Below are positions 1-7,605 of a stretch of DNA of 32,091 bases, one piece after another (position 1 is the first letter of the stretch; the number at the start of each line of letters is the position of its first letter). This stretch comes from Bryobacterales bacterium (GTDB lineage Bacteria > Acidobacteriota > Terriglobia > Bryobacterales > Bryobacteraceae), in contig PLDF01000482.1 in NCBI GenBank assembly GCA_003135055.1, positions 1 to 32,091 on the forward strand, in the 5' to 3' direction. Position numbers and translations under genes: made by a program. The notes under the pieces were generated by a model. The model saw only the letters and a list, made by a program, of their open reading frames with translations. It had not been told where the DNA came from and did not search any database.

Positions 1-4
1 TGCA

Positions 5-493
5 TCATGAGTGAGGGTTCTGCAGCAGGTTCTGGCTCCAGGTGTGTAGCACGGCCAGGAACCCGATTTGTGCGCCGAGGCGCCGTGGGGCGGCTGCGAT
101 CTCCAGTAGCGTCTGAGAGACCGCACGAAACAACAGCCCGTACACCAGTTGCGCGTTCTGTAAGATCAGCATGGCGAGTGATTGGGGCACGGTGAAGACT
201 ACGTGGCAGTAGGGCACGGGCAGCAGTTCCTTGGCTCTTTCTGCCAGCCAGCGGTCGCGCGCGGTGGATTGGCACTTCGGACAACTGCGATTGCGGCATG
301 AGTTGTAGGCCATCGCCTCGTGGGGGCAACTATCGCACTGTTCGAGATGTCCGCCCAGAGCGGCAGTACGGCAGGCGCCGATGTCGCGGAGAGCTTTGCG
401 CTGCTGCGGGGAGACGGTGTGTCCCCATCGTTGCAGAAAAGCCTCCCCAAATTGACGGAAGACATCGGCCACTTCGAGCCGATGTTCTCTCAC
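5..493 (-). CDS. IS91 family transposase, N-terminal part, probably interrupted
   Basis: This is the N-terminal zinc-binding region of an IS91-type (HUH single-strand) transposase. The cysteine-rich motifs CDSCPH and CRNRSCPKCQ (about residues 53-75) and the sequence PYCHVVFTVP (about 94-103) are typical. Translation starts at a GTG at 491-493 that overlaps the stop of the recombinase (GTGA), so the two proteins are probably translationally coupled. The frame ends in a TGA at 5-7, right after the residues NPHS, where family members carry the His-hydrophobic-His catalytic motif followed by Cys. The codon after the stop reads Cys, so the stop sits where the second catalytic His is expected. Without that motif the protein could not cut DNA. 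Only 4 bases beyond the stop are visible, so a frameshift or assembly error cannot be excluded. Confidence 0.85.
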   Translation of the reverse strand: MREHRLEVADVFRQFGEAFLQRWGHTVSPQQRKALRDIGACRTAALGGHLEQCDSCPHEAMAYNSCRNRSCPKCQSTARDRWLAERAKELLPVPYCHVVFTVPQSLAMLILQNAQLVYGLLFRAVSQTLLEIAAAPRRLGAQIGFLAVLHTWSQNLLQNPHS

Positions 494-1365
494 CTTCTTC
501 TGCCGTCACAGTCAGTGGTCAGGATTTCCCGTATCGGCAGGTCGTCGAGCGGACTGATTGTGGTCCGAAACCTGGCTTCGGAGACATGCAGATAACGGGC
601 GGTCGTCTTCAGATCGGAATGACCCAGCAGAAGCTGAATGACGCGCAAGTCTGTGCCTGCATCCAACAGGTGAGTTGCAAATGAGTGCCTCATCACATGC
701 GGATGCACGCGTTTTTTGATGGCGGCCTTTTTTGCGAGTTTGCGGCAGAGCTGACGCATGCCGGACAGATCCATCGGGCAGCCCGGTTTGTGGCCGGGGA
801 ATAGCCAGTCTTTCGGTTTATAGGAGCGACAATAGATCCGCAGCAACTCCAAAAGCTTGGGCGAGAGCATCACCTGCCGGGGAAGTTGTCCCTTGCCTTC
901 CCGCACGAGAACCAGCATCCGTTGGCTGTCGATGTCGGTGACCTTCAGTTGCTGCGCTTCCGCGCAACGCAATCCGGTGGCGTAAAGCGTGGCGAGCAGC
1001 GCCCGATGCTTCAGATTCGGTGTGGCATCGAGTAGCGCCGTGACTTCCTCACGGCTCAGCACGGTCGGCAAGGGACGCCGTACCTTGGGCCTGGCGACCT
1101 CCTGCGCGAACCATTGCTGTTTGAGTGTGCGGGTGTAAAAGAACTTCAACGCCGCGGTTCGCTGCACGAAAGTCGACCAGGCGAGCTTTCTCTCATCCAG
1201 CAGGTAGAGTTGATATTGCCGGATCTCCTCGGGTCCCATCTTGTCGGGCGACCTGTGAAAGTAGCGGGCGAAATCGGCAACGGTGTTTATGTAAATGAGG
1301 ATCGTGTTCGGGGAGTAGTTCCTAAGCCGGAGATCCTCGGTCATTCGCTTGCGTAGTTCGGTCAT
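490..1365 (-). CDS. Tyrosine recombinase (XerC/D-like integrase) of the IS91-type element
   Basis: A site-specific recombinase of 291 residues with an N-terminal SAM-like core-binding domain (about 1-90) and a complete C-terminal catalytic domain. All catalytic positions are visible: Arg133 (ATGLRCAEAQQL), Lys158 (GKGQLP), His223 and Arg226 (HPHVMRHSFATHLL), His249 (LLGHSDLKTT) and the nucleophile Tyr258 (ARYLHV). I chose ATG 1365 because AGGAGG (1372-1377) lies 6 nt upstream; a TTG at 1371 in the same frame is an alternative. The gene overlaps the transposase start by 4 nt. Family knowledge: XerD-like recombinases next to IS91 transposases are probably part of the same element; their exact job in transposition is unclear. 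It looks intact, unlike the transposase. Confidence 0.93.
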   Translation of the reverse strand: MTELRKRMTEDLRLRNYSPNTILIYINTVADFARYFHRSPDKMGPEEIRQYQLYLLDERKLAWSTFVQRTAALKFFYTRTLKQQWFAQEVARPKVRRPLPTVLSREEVTALLDATPNLKHRALLATLYATGLRCAEAQQLKVTDIDSQRMLVLVREGKGQLPRQVMLSPKLLELLRIYCRSYKPKDWLFPGHKPGCPMDLSGMRQLCRKLAKKAAIKKRVHPHVMRHSFATHLLDAGTDLRVIQLLLGHSDLKTTARYLHVSEARFRTTISPLDDLPIREILTTDCDGRRR

Positions 1366-1501
1366 GAACAACCTCCTATCGGTCGCTCAATGCTCTCAAA
1401 CTGCGGGGAATGCTGGGGGTGTCTGCCGCGCCAGCGGCTTAGTACAAGTCCCCTTCATGTCAACTGGCCGTATAACGCCCATCCCGTTGATGCTTGCGGC
1501 T

Positions 1502-1843
1502 TCAGTACCCGAGCAGGGGCGCCAGTCTGGACCGAACTTCGTCGATCGCCTCGGTGGAGCAGCGCCCGGCTTTTTCCGCGCGGCGGGCTTTCCAATCGAC
1601 GCTCTTCACATGATCGGCCAGGATTACACCTGTTGCCCCACGAGCGGCGGGAACGGCCACTTCGAACGGATATCCCTTGACCTGGTTCGTGATCGGACAA
1701 ACCAGCGCCAGACCGGACTTCGCGTTGTATGTTCTCGGACTCAGCACCAGCGCCGGACGCCGTCCCGCCTGCTCGCGGCCCGCTTGCGGGTCGAACGTCA
1801 GCCAAACGAAGTCACCGGTCTCAGGCACGTAGGCCGTGCTCAC
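1502..1843 (-). CDS. MazF/PemK family mRNA interferase toxin
   Basis: A 113-residue toxin of the MazF/PemK family, which cleaves single-stranded mRNA at short sequence motifs in the cytoplasm and is neutralised by its cognate antitoxin. The N-terminal sequence PETGDFVWLTFDPQAGREQAGRRPALVLSP contains the family's GD-hydrophobic-W and GxEQxGxRPALV core, including the conserved catalytic-site Arg. CPITNQVKGYPFEV and ADHVKSVDW follow in the expected order. The length is normal. The GTG start (1841-1843) overlaps the stop of the upstream antitoxin gene as GTGA, the usual arrangement for coupled translation. No damage is visible, so it is probably functional. Confidence 0.93.
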   Translation of the reverse strand: MSTAYVPETGDFVWLTFDPQAGREQAGRRPALVLSPRTYNAKSGLALVCPITNQVKGYPFEVAVPAARGATGVILADHVKSVDWKARRAEKAGRCSTEAIDEVRSRLAPLLGY

Positions 1844-2088
1844 CAGGATTCCTCACCTTGCGGTTGTCCCCAGTCCGTTTCCCGATGACGATTCTTGGAC
1901 GTGATCCGCGAGACCAGCTCGGACAATTCGTACCTCCGCCGGGCTGGGCGCAAGACGATGCTGCCCTCGCGGTCAAAAGCCAACGCCAGACAGTCTCCCT
2001 CGTTGAGGCGCGCCTCTTTGGCGATCGCCTGCGGAATCCGGACCGCCAGGCTGTTCCCCCATTTGGAAACGGTGGTTTCATTTCGCAT
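1840..2088 (-). CDS. MazE-like AbrB/SpoVT-fold antitoxin
   Basis: An 82-residue antitoxin. The N-terminal 45 residues fit the swapped-hairpin AbrB/MazE DNA-binding fold: TVSKWGNSLAVRIPQAIAKEARLNEGDCLAL. The KWGNS-x-AVRIP core is a MazE signature. The C-terminal part is charged and should wrap around and inhibit the toxin. It lies directly upstream of, and overlaps by 4 nt, the MazF-like toxin. A promoter and an imperfect palindrome just upstream (2090-2131) fit autorepression by the MazE-MazF complex, which is the rule in the family. Confidence 0.92.
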   Translation of the reverse strand: MRNETTVSKWGNSLAVRIPQAIAKEARLNEGDCLALAFDREGSIVLRPARRRYELSELVSRITSKNRHRETDWGQPQGEESW

Positions 2089-2089
2089 A

Positions 2090-2131
2090 TGTATCTACTT
2101 CGAATATACATCCGGCGTCCCTTCGATCCAA
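2090..2131 (-). promoter_or_regulatory. Candidate mazEF promoter and overlapping operator
   Basis: Read on the minus strand there is TTGGAT (2126-2131), a 17-nt spacer and TATATT (2103-2108), a good sigma-70-type promoter. The -10 box lies inside an imperfect 21-nt palindrome (2090-2110) with arms TGTAT and ATACA. The transcript should begin near 2096, about 8 nt before the ATG at 2088. No Shine-Dalgarno sequence fits in that leader. Confidence 0.55.
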
Positions 2132-2138
2132 GCCGGGT

Positions 2139-2528
2139 TCAACTGCTGCACTTGGCCGCATTACCCAGACCGCCGGCTTGGCGTGCCAGAGCGCAGCAGG
2201 GGCGGCAGGCCGGTCGCGAAACGGTCTCAGATCCCGCTACCCATTTCTTAGCGAGTTCCAGCGGAAGTTCCCGGCCTACTGCCGTAGCGGCTTTTCGCAG
2301 GGTGCTTAGCGTGACCGCTTCGTATTCGGGGTCAAGCAGGCGGTCCAGAGCAGCGCGGCTGGTGTGCATCCTCCGCGCCATTTCAGCCTTGGAAAAGTTC
2401 TTCTCCTTCATGGCGGCTTCCACCTGTCGAGCGAGAATGCGTTTGATGGCGGTCGCGGTAACTTCCTCGCGGATGCCCTCCTCACCGAGCCAGCTATCAA
2501 AGGATGATCCGATGTTCTTTTTCTTCAT
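2139..2528 (-). CDS. HigA-like XRE-family antitoxin
   Basis: A 129-residue protein with a helix-turn-helix of the XRE/Cro type at about residues 40-90 (FSKAEMARRMHTSRAALDRLLDP then VTLSTLRKAATAVGREL). It binds its own operator and blocks the toxin encoded just upstream. The ATG start overlaps the toxin stop as ATGA. The toxin-first order is typical of HigBA-type modules. The last 35 or so residues are rich in Cys and Ala and look unlike the family, so the original stop may have been lost. Confidence 0.87.
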   Translation of the reverse strand: MKKKNIGSSFDSWLGEEGIREEVTATAIKRILARQVEAAMKEKNFSKAEMARRMHTSRAALDRLLDPEYEAVTLSTLRKAATAVGRELPLELAKKWVAGSETVSRPACRPCCALARQAGGLGNAAKCSS

Positions 2529-2887
2529 GACTCTCCTCCTCTCTTCCGTTTGAGCGCCAAATCAATCTCGCGTTGCGGAGTCTTCCGGGTCTTTTTGATG
2601 AAACCGTGTAACAGCACCATGCCACCTTGCTCTACGCAGAAAAGAACCCGCGCAATTCGGCCGCGCGGCAAGCTACTCCTGACTTCCCACAATTCCCGGC
2701 CAAGCGAACCAACAAGCGGCATGCCGATCGGCCATGAAAACTCAACTTCCTTGATATCTTCCTTGGTACCTACGCCGAGCATTTTCCTTTCGTCCGGCTC
2801 AAGCGCTTTCAACCATTCCCGCACCGGCTCGCGCCCGTCATCGGAGCGGTAAAAGCGCGCCGGCACGCGTTTGAGGCTCGGATTCAT
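2525..2887 (-). CDS. HigB/RelE-family toxin (phage Gp49-like)
   Basis: A toxin of about 120 residues in the RelE/HigB superfamily, the branch related to phage Gp49-like proteins, which inhibit translation by cutting mRNA on the ribosome. Family features are RVPARFYRSDDGREPVREWLKAL, KEDIKEVEFSWPIGMPLVGSLG, LWEVRSSLPRGRIARVLFCV, and the end LLHGFIKKTRKTPQREIDLALKR. I chose the ATG at 2887 over the upstream in-frame start at 2983 because the family begins about here and because a predicted promoter places the transcript start at this codon. The 4-nt overlap with the antitoxin suggests coupling. Confidence 0.88.
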   Translation of the reverse strand: MNPSLKRVPARFYRSDDGREPVREWLKALEPDERKMLGVGTKEDIKEVEFSWPIGMPLVGSLGRELWEVRSSLPRGRIARVLFCVEQGGMVLLHGFIKKTRKTPQREIDLALKRKRGGES

Positions 2888-2892
2888 AGGGC

Positions 2893-2921
2893 ACGGTACC
2901 ATTTTTGGTACTGTTCGACAA
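2893..2921 (-). promoter_or_regulatory. Candidate higBA promoter with palindromic operator
   Basis: On the minus strand TTGTCG (2916-2921), a 17-nt spacer and TACCGT (2893-2898) form a promoter. A perfect inverted repeat, GTACCA-TTTT-TGGTAC (2896-2911), covers the spacer and half the -10 box, a natural place for an autorepressor to act. The start point would be within a base or two of the ATG at 2887, giving a leaderless mRNA. Confidence 0.5.
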
Positions 2922-3036
2922 CACCCATTCGGATCGGCGAGTCCGAACACCGAACTCTTCTCTTCATCGAACACTGCAACCATAAACCCGGAACAAAGCG
3001 GGCCGCGGCTGCGTATGCTTTGAATCGAGGAGCGCT

Positions 3037-3966
3037 ATGCGCGTGAGCCGTACCATTCTGTTGTTGCTGGTCCCTGCTCTGCTGCCGATGACCGGCTGCC
3101 TATACATGGATGTAGAAGGATTCGGCAGGTTCAACCGCGATTTCCACTTCAGTTTCCCCATGAAGCAGGGCGGCCATCTGTCGGTGGAGAGCTTCAACGG
3201 CGGCGTGGAAATCTCGGTGTGGGATCAAGCGACGATCGACATCAGCGGAACCAAGTATGCGCCCACATCGGATCAGGCGGATGCCATGAAGGTGGATGTA
3301 GACCATACTCCCGACGCGGTCTCGGTGCGCGCCGAGCGGCAATACGAATGGCGCGGCAACCACGGCGTACGCTTCGCCATCAAGGTTCCGCGGGGAACCG
3401 TGCTCGACCGCGTCGTGACGTCGAACGGGTCGATTCACGCGAGCGATGCCAGCGGGCCGGCGCGGTTGAAAAGCTCAAACGGGGCCATACGGGTGGAGAA
3501 GTTCCGCGGCAGCCTGGACGCGCAGACGAGCAATTCCACCGTGGAGCTGAATGACGTGGAGGGCGACGCGACCGTGCATAGCTCGAATGGACGCATCCGG
3601 GCCGAGGGCATTCGCGGATCGCTGGACGCAGACACCAGCAACAGCGGCGTGACGGCGATTCTGGAGCGCGCGGACCGGCCGGTGCGGGTGGAGAACCGCA
3701 ATGGCGGCATCGATTTGACGCTGCCGGCGGGCTTCACGGGCGGTGTCCGGGCCCATACCAGCAACAGCGGGATCACGCTGCGCCTGGCGGACCCGGTCAA
3801 CGCGCGGGTGACGGCGCGGACCAGGAACTACGGTGTGACATCGGATTTCGATGCGCGGATGCATGGCGAGCTGCGGAAGGACGAGATCGACGGCGAGATC
3901 GGCAACGGCGGAATGCTGCTCGATTTGGAGACGTCGAACGGACCGATACGGCTGCTGCGGCGATAG
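3037..3966 (+). CDS. DUF4097-type beta-repeat lipoprotein
   Basis: A 309-residue predicted lipoprotein. The signal peptide ends in the lipobox LPMTGC with Cys21 as the lipidation site, so it should be anchored in a membrane and face the periplasm or surface. From about residue 130 the protein is built of short repeats around SSNGAIRV, TSNSTVEL, SSNGRIRAEGIRGSLDA and TSNSGVTA, the right-handed beta-strand pattern of DUF4097/adhesin-like families. GAGGAG lies 4 nt before the ATG. The molecular function is not known. It is transcribed divergently from the higBA operon, and its base composition is like that of core genes here. I am confident of family and location, not of role. Confidence 0.85.
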   Translation: MRVSRTILLLLVPALLPMTGCLYMDVEGFGRFNRDFHFSFPMKQGGHLSVESFNGGVEISVWDQATIDISGTKYAPTSDQADAMKVDVDHTPDAVSVRAERQYEWRGNHGVRFAIKVPRGTVLDRVVTSNGSIHASDASGPARLKSSNGAIRVEKFRGSLDAQTSNSTVELNDVEGDATVHSSNGRIRAEGIRGSLDADTSNSGVTAILERADRPVRVENRNGGIDLTLPAGFTGGVRAHTSNSGITLRLADPVNARVTARTRNYGVTSDFDARMHGELRKDEIDGEIGNGGMLLDLETSNGPIRLLRR

Positions 3967-3973
3967 CGGAGAT

Positions 3974-4014
3974 GTGGCGCACGCACTCTCGAATGCAAAA
4001 GGGCAAAGCCCTTT
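3974..4014 (+). repeat. GTGG-box palindromic repeat, copy D
   Basis: The box GTGGCGCACGCACTC (3974-3988) is identical to that of two copies near 16.8 kb. It is followed by a hairpin AAAGGGC-AAA-GCCCTTT (3998-4014) with its own sequence. It sits just after the stop of the lipoprotein gene. From 4015 to 4153 there is low-complexity, repeat-like sequence in which I see no gene. Confidence 0.6.
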
Positions 4015-4153
4015 GTTGCAGTTGCTGCCTTACCCGGCGAGCCGGCAAATAAACACTTCCGATCGGCTGCTTCCAGCACGCGATCGAACCCGCTTGGCCC
4101 GCTCTCCCGACTCTGCGTTCGGCACGGGTTAGCTTGTTCGGCGTTCTCCGTGG

Positions 4154-4471
4154 TCAACGGCCTTCCCTCCGCACCCTCCGCCTGCGGTCTCCAGGTCTTG
4201 TGCGGTGCTTCGCTGGCGCCGCCGCCTCTCCGGATAGCGGCACTCCGATCGGGAAGCGCTCAGGCAAAAGAAGCCGCCCATTGGGTTTGGGAATAGCGCG
4301 TCCGAGTTCCCGAGCGGTTTCCAGCCATTCGGCAATCACCCCTTTAGCTCTGGCAAGGGCTTCCTGCCGGGTGGAACCATCGGCCGCGCAGCCAGCCAAC
4401 TCGGGGACCTCGGCTATAAACGCATGATCGTCGTTACTCCAATAGAGAATGATCTCGTACTCTGAGGGCGT
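4154..4471 (-). pseudogene. HicB-like antitoxin remnant, no partner, no normal start
   Basis: The minus strand encodes a HicB-type antitoxin domain: YEIILYWSNDDHAFIAEVPELAGCAADGSTRQEALARA and then VIAEWLETARELGRAIPKPNGRLLLP. This matches the partial RNase-H-like fold of short HicB proteins. In the family the start codon lies about four residues before YEI; here that codon is ACG (4469-4471), one base from ATG. The next in-frame start is an ATG at 4630, deep inside the oppositely oriented peptidase gene. No HicA toxin is adjacent. The tail after LLLP runs on for about 35 arginine-rich residues and looks like read-through into repeat sequence. I infer a decaying orphan antitoxin; expression from a non-standard start cannot be excluded. 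Confidence 0.65.
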
Positions 4472-4503
4472 GCGCCACGATTGACTTGTGGTAACATCCC
4501 CGC

Positions 4504-7464
4504 ATGCAACGCCGTTTTTTCCTGCCCCTAGCGGTATTTCTCGCGCTGGTTCCCAGACTCTCCGCGGCCGACGGCCAGCGCCCGCTCGCAATTTCCGACA
4601 TGCTCGCCTGGAAGCGCATCCAGGCGCCATTCGTCTCGCCCAATGGCGAGTGGTTCGCTTATCGCCTCGCGCCCGCCGAAGGCAACGCCGAGGTGGTCAT
4701 CCGCAATCTGAAATCCGCCAAGGAGCTGCGCTTCCCTATCGGCGATCCGGGAGCGTCAGCCCCCGCTCCGGCTGCGAGTCCCGGTCCCGCCGCCGCGCCC
4801 GCGGCCCCGGGCGGCGCCGATCTCTTCATCTCCTTCGATTCCCGATGGGTGGCCTTTCACTCCTACCCCGCCACCGAGCAGGCCAAGCGGCTGAAGAAAG
4901 ATCGCAAGCCTATCCAGACCAAGGTCGTCCTGGTGGATCTCGCTACCGGCAAAAAGACCGAGTTTGAAAAGGTGCGGCGCTTTGCCTTTTCCGGCGAAGA
5001 CTCCACCTATCTTGCGCTTCAGCGCTACGGCCCCGATTCTCCGCCGCAACCGGCAGCGCCAGCCGCGGCGGCAGGGGCAGTTGGCGCAGGGCCGGCCGCC
5101 GACCGCCCCACCGGTTCCGACCTGCTTCTCTACGAACTCGCGACCGGCAATGAGCTTAACGTAGGCAACGTCGCCGATTTCTCCTTCGATAAGAAGGGCG
5201 CCTTCCTCGCCTACGCGATCGACGCTCAGGATAAAGCCGGCAATGGCATCGAGCTGCGTAACATGAGCACCGGCTCGACGCAGCCTCTCGATAGCGCGCA
5301 AGCCATCTATCGCGGCCTCGCATGGACCCAAAAAGGCGATGCCCTGGCCGCCGTCCGCGGCGCCGACGATAAAGCCTTCGAAGACAAACTCTATACTCTG
5401 GTGGCGTTCAAGGATTTCAGCGCCAACGGACCGGCGACCAAGATCGTCTACGATCCGAAAGCGGATACCAGCTTCCCCGCCGGAATGACCCTCAGCTCTA
5501 TGCGCCCGCCGGTTTGGCGCGCCGACCTCTCCGCGGTCCTGTTCGGCATCCATGAAGTCAAACCGAAGAAGGATGCCGCCAAAGATGCCCCCAAGGATGG
5601 CGATTCCACAGCCGCCCCCGCCAAGCCCGACACGCCCGAGTTGCCCGACCTGGTCATCTGGCATTACAAAGACCCGCGCCTGCAACCGCAGCAGCAGGTG
5701 CAGGAGAATGCCGACAAGAACTTCAGCTATTTGTGCGCCTACTCGCCGGCGTCGAAGAAGTTCGTCCGTCTGGCGGACGAGGCATTGCGGCAAGTGACCA
5801 TCGCTCCCGAGCAGAAATATGCCTTGGGCGTGGATGTCCGCGAATACGAGCGCATGGGGAATCTCGACGGCAGGCGCTTCGAAGACGTGTATGTCGTCGA
5901 TACTTCCAACGGCCAGCGCCGCCTCGCATTGAAGCGCGCCGAGCACATGATGGGCGAATCGCCCGACGGCTTGCATTTCCTCTATTACCAGGACGGCGTT
6001 TTCTTCAGCTATGACATGGTGACGGGTAAGTCCGCCGATCTCACTTCGAAGATTCCGTCTAAGTTCTACGATGTCGACAACGACGTCAACGTGGTGAAGC
6101 CTCCAACACCCTCGCTGGGATGGTCGAAGGATTCTTCCGCCGTATTGCTCAGCGACGGTTGGGATGTCTGGCAAGTCCCCGTGGCCGGCGGGCAGCCGGT
6201 GAATCTGACGGTCAACGGCGGCAAGGACAAGATCCGCTACCGGCGCACGTTCCGCGTCGACCCCGAAGAGAGGGGCGTCGATCTCGCCGGACCTATCTAT
6301 ATCTCGGCATACGGCGAATGGACGAAGAAAGGCGGCATCGGCCTGATCGAGCCCGGCAAGCCCGGTGTGCGAATGCTTCAGTGGGGCGACGCAGCATATA
6401 GTCAGCTAATCAAGGCTAAGTCGGCCGACACTTATTTATACACGCGCGAAACCACGGCGGAGTACCCCAATTACCTGGCTGCCAACCGCCTGCTGGAATA
6501 CGGCGAACGAGTCACTGACGCCAATCCGCAGCAGAAGGGGTTCCTATGGACCGCCGGCGTGAAGCTGGTCGATTATGTCAGCGCGCGCGGCGAGAAGCTT
6601 CAAGCCGCGCTCTTCCTGCCGGCTAACTACCAGGCTGGTAAGAGTTATCCGACTCTCGTGTATATCTACGAGAAGCTATCGCAGGGCGCCAACCAATATC
6701 CGCAGCCCGGTTACAATGGCTTTAACATCGCGAATTATACAAGCAATGGGTATGCGGTGATCGAGCCGGATATCGTTTATAAGGTCAACGATCCGGGCAT
6801 GTCTGCCGTGGTCTGCGTGGTTCCGGCCGTAAAGGCGGCCATTGCCACGGGCGTGGTCGATCCGCAGCGGGTGGGCATACAGGGTCACTCCTGGGGCGGA
6901 TATCAGACCGCATTCCTGGTTACTCAAACCGATATCTTCCACGCCGCCGTCGCCGGCGCTCCACTTACCGACATGGTCAGCATGTATAGCCTCATTTACC
7001 GCAACACCGGCGGCACGAACCAGGCTATCTTCGAGAGCAGTCAGGGCCGCTTCGCCGGCGGTTACTGGGACAATATGGACGCCTACATTCGTAACTCGCC
7101 CGTTTATCACGCCAAGAACGTCAAGACGCCCTTGATGATCCTCGCCAACGACAAGGACGGCGCCGTGGACCAGACTCAGGGCATCGAATACTTCAATACG
7201 CTGCGCCGCCTCGAAAAGCCGGTCATCCTGCTCGAATACAAAGGTGAGAATCACGGCCTGCGGTTGCCGCAGAACATGAAGGATTACACCGTCCGCATGC
7301 GCGAGTTTTTCGACCACTATCTGATGGATAAGCCCGCTCCGCAATGGATGGAGGATGGCATTCCTTTGCTCAAGATGAAGGAGCACCTGGAAGAGCGCGT
7401 GAAGGAACTGACGAAGCCGGTTACGCCGCCGGCCTCGACCGCGTCGCCGGCCGGAGGGCAGTAG
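4504..7464 (+). CDS. Secreted S9 (prolyl oligopeptidase) family peptidase
   Basis: A 986-residue serine peptidase with an N-terminal signal peptide ending near LSAADG, so it should act in the periplasm or outside. The N-terminal two thirds contain WD/beta-propeller-like repeats with two low-complexity Ala/Pro inserts (about residues 80-100 and 178-200). The C-terminal alpha/beta-hydrolase domain holds the triad: Ser796 in GHSWGGY, Asp885 in NDKDGAV and His917 in ENHGL. Family members hydrolyse short peptides, often after proline or as dipeptidyl peptidases; the exact specificity cannot be read from the sequence. No Shine-Dalgarno sequence precedes the ATG. The gene faces away from the HicB remnant, and the next genes on the same strand are a BlaI/M56 pair. 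Confidence 0.93.
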   Translation: MQRRFFLPLAVFLALVPRLSAADGQRPLAISDMLAWKRIQAPFVSPNGEWFAYRLAPAEGNAEVVIRNLKSAKELRFPIGDPGASAPAPAASPGPAAAPAAPGGADLFISFDSRWVAFHSYPATEQAKRLKKDRKPIQTKVVLVDLATGKKTEFEKVRRFAFSGEDSTYLALQRYGPDSPPQPAAPAAAAGAVGAGPAADRPTGSDLLLYELATGNELNVGNVADFSFDKKGAFLAYAIDAQDKAGNGIELRNMSTGSTQPLDSAQAIYRGLAWTQKGDALAAVRGADDKAFEDKLYTLVAFKDFSANGPATKIVYDPKADTSFPAGMTLSSMRPPVWRADLSAVLFGIHEVKPKKDAAKDAPKDGDSTAAPAKPDTPELPDLVIWHYKDPRLQPQQQVQENADKNFSYLCAYSPASKKFVRLADEALRQVTIAPEQKYALGVDVREYERMGNLDGRRFEDVYVVDTSNGQRRLALKRAEHMMGESPDGLHFLYYQDGVFFSYDMVTGKSADLTSKIPSKFYDVDNDVNVVKPPTPSLGWSKDSSAVLLSDGWDVWQVPVAGGQPVNLTVNGGKDKIRYRRTFRVDPEERGVDLAGPIYISAYGEWTKKGGIGLIEPGKPGVRMLQWGDAAYSQLIKAKSADTYLYTRETTAEYPNYLAANRLLEYGERVTDANPQQKGFLWTAGVKLVDYVSARGEKLQAALFLPANYQAGKSYPTLVYIYEKLSQGANQYPQPGYNGFNIANYTSNGYAVIEPDIVYKVNDPGMSAVVCVVPAVKAAIATGVVDPQRVGIQGHSWGGYQTAFLVTQTDIFHAAVAGAPLTDMVSMYSLIYRNTGGTNQAIFESSQGRFAGGYWDNMDAYIRNSPVYHAKNVKTPLMILANDKDGAVDQTQGIEYFNTLRRLEKPVILLEYKGENHGLRLPQNMKDYTVRMREFFDHYLMDKPAPQWMEDGIPLLKMKEHLEERVKELTKPVTPPASTASPAGGQ

Positions 7465-7487
7465 AGCGACGGCGGGCGCATGGCAGC

Positions 7488-7568
7488 ACCGGCGGTCTTG
7501 CCGCCGGTCCTGGGCTACGAGGTCTGCCGCAGAGAGCGCAGAAACTCACCGGCGGCAAGACCGCCGGC
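7488..7568. repeat. Inverted pair of REP-like palindromes
   Basis: Two 21-nt palindromes lie head to head. The first (7488-7508) has arms ACCGGCGG and CCGCCGGT with loop TCTTG. The second (7548-7568) has the same stem with one mismatch and loop CAAGA, so it is the reverse complement of the first. Flanking bases also match. The arrangement is that of a bacterial interspersed mosaic element between the S9 peptidase and blaI. Confidence 0.7.
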
Positions 7569-7605
7569 GCTACCACGGGAGCATGGTCCGTCCTACCGTG
7601 CTAGA

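Larger units (their letters stand above)
1..1371 (-). mobile_element. IS91-type element, one end, with companion tyrosine recombinase
   Basis: The left edge of the window cuts through a mobile element read on the minus strand: a tyrosine recombinase followed with a 4-nt overlap by an IS91-type transposase. This recombinase-transposase pairing is known from a subset of IS91-like elements, which move by rolling-circle transposition and lack classical terminal inverted repeats. The origin end should lie beyond base 1. The other terminus must be between 1372 and about 1500, because the next gene (a MazF-like toxin) ends at 1502; I could not identify a terminus there. Confidence 0.75.

Noticed and set aside
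4756..6174. Long open frame on the minus strand inside the S9 peptidase gene
   Set aside because: It is antisense to a clear gene, and its Gly/Ile/Val/His-rich composition is the usual reverse-frame shadow of GC-rich coding DNA.
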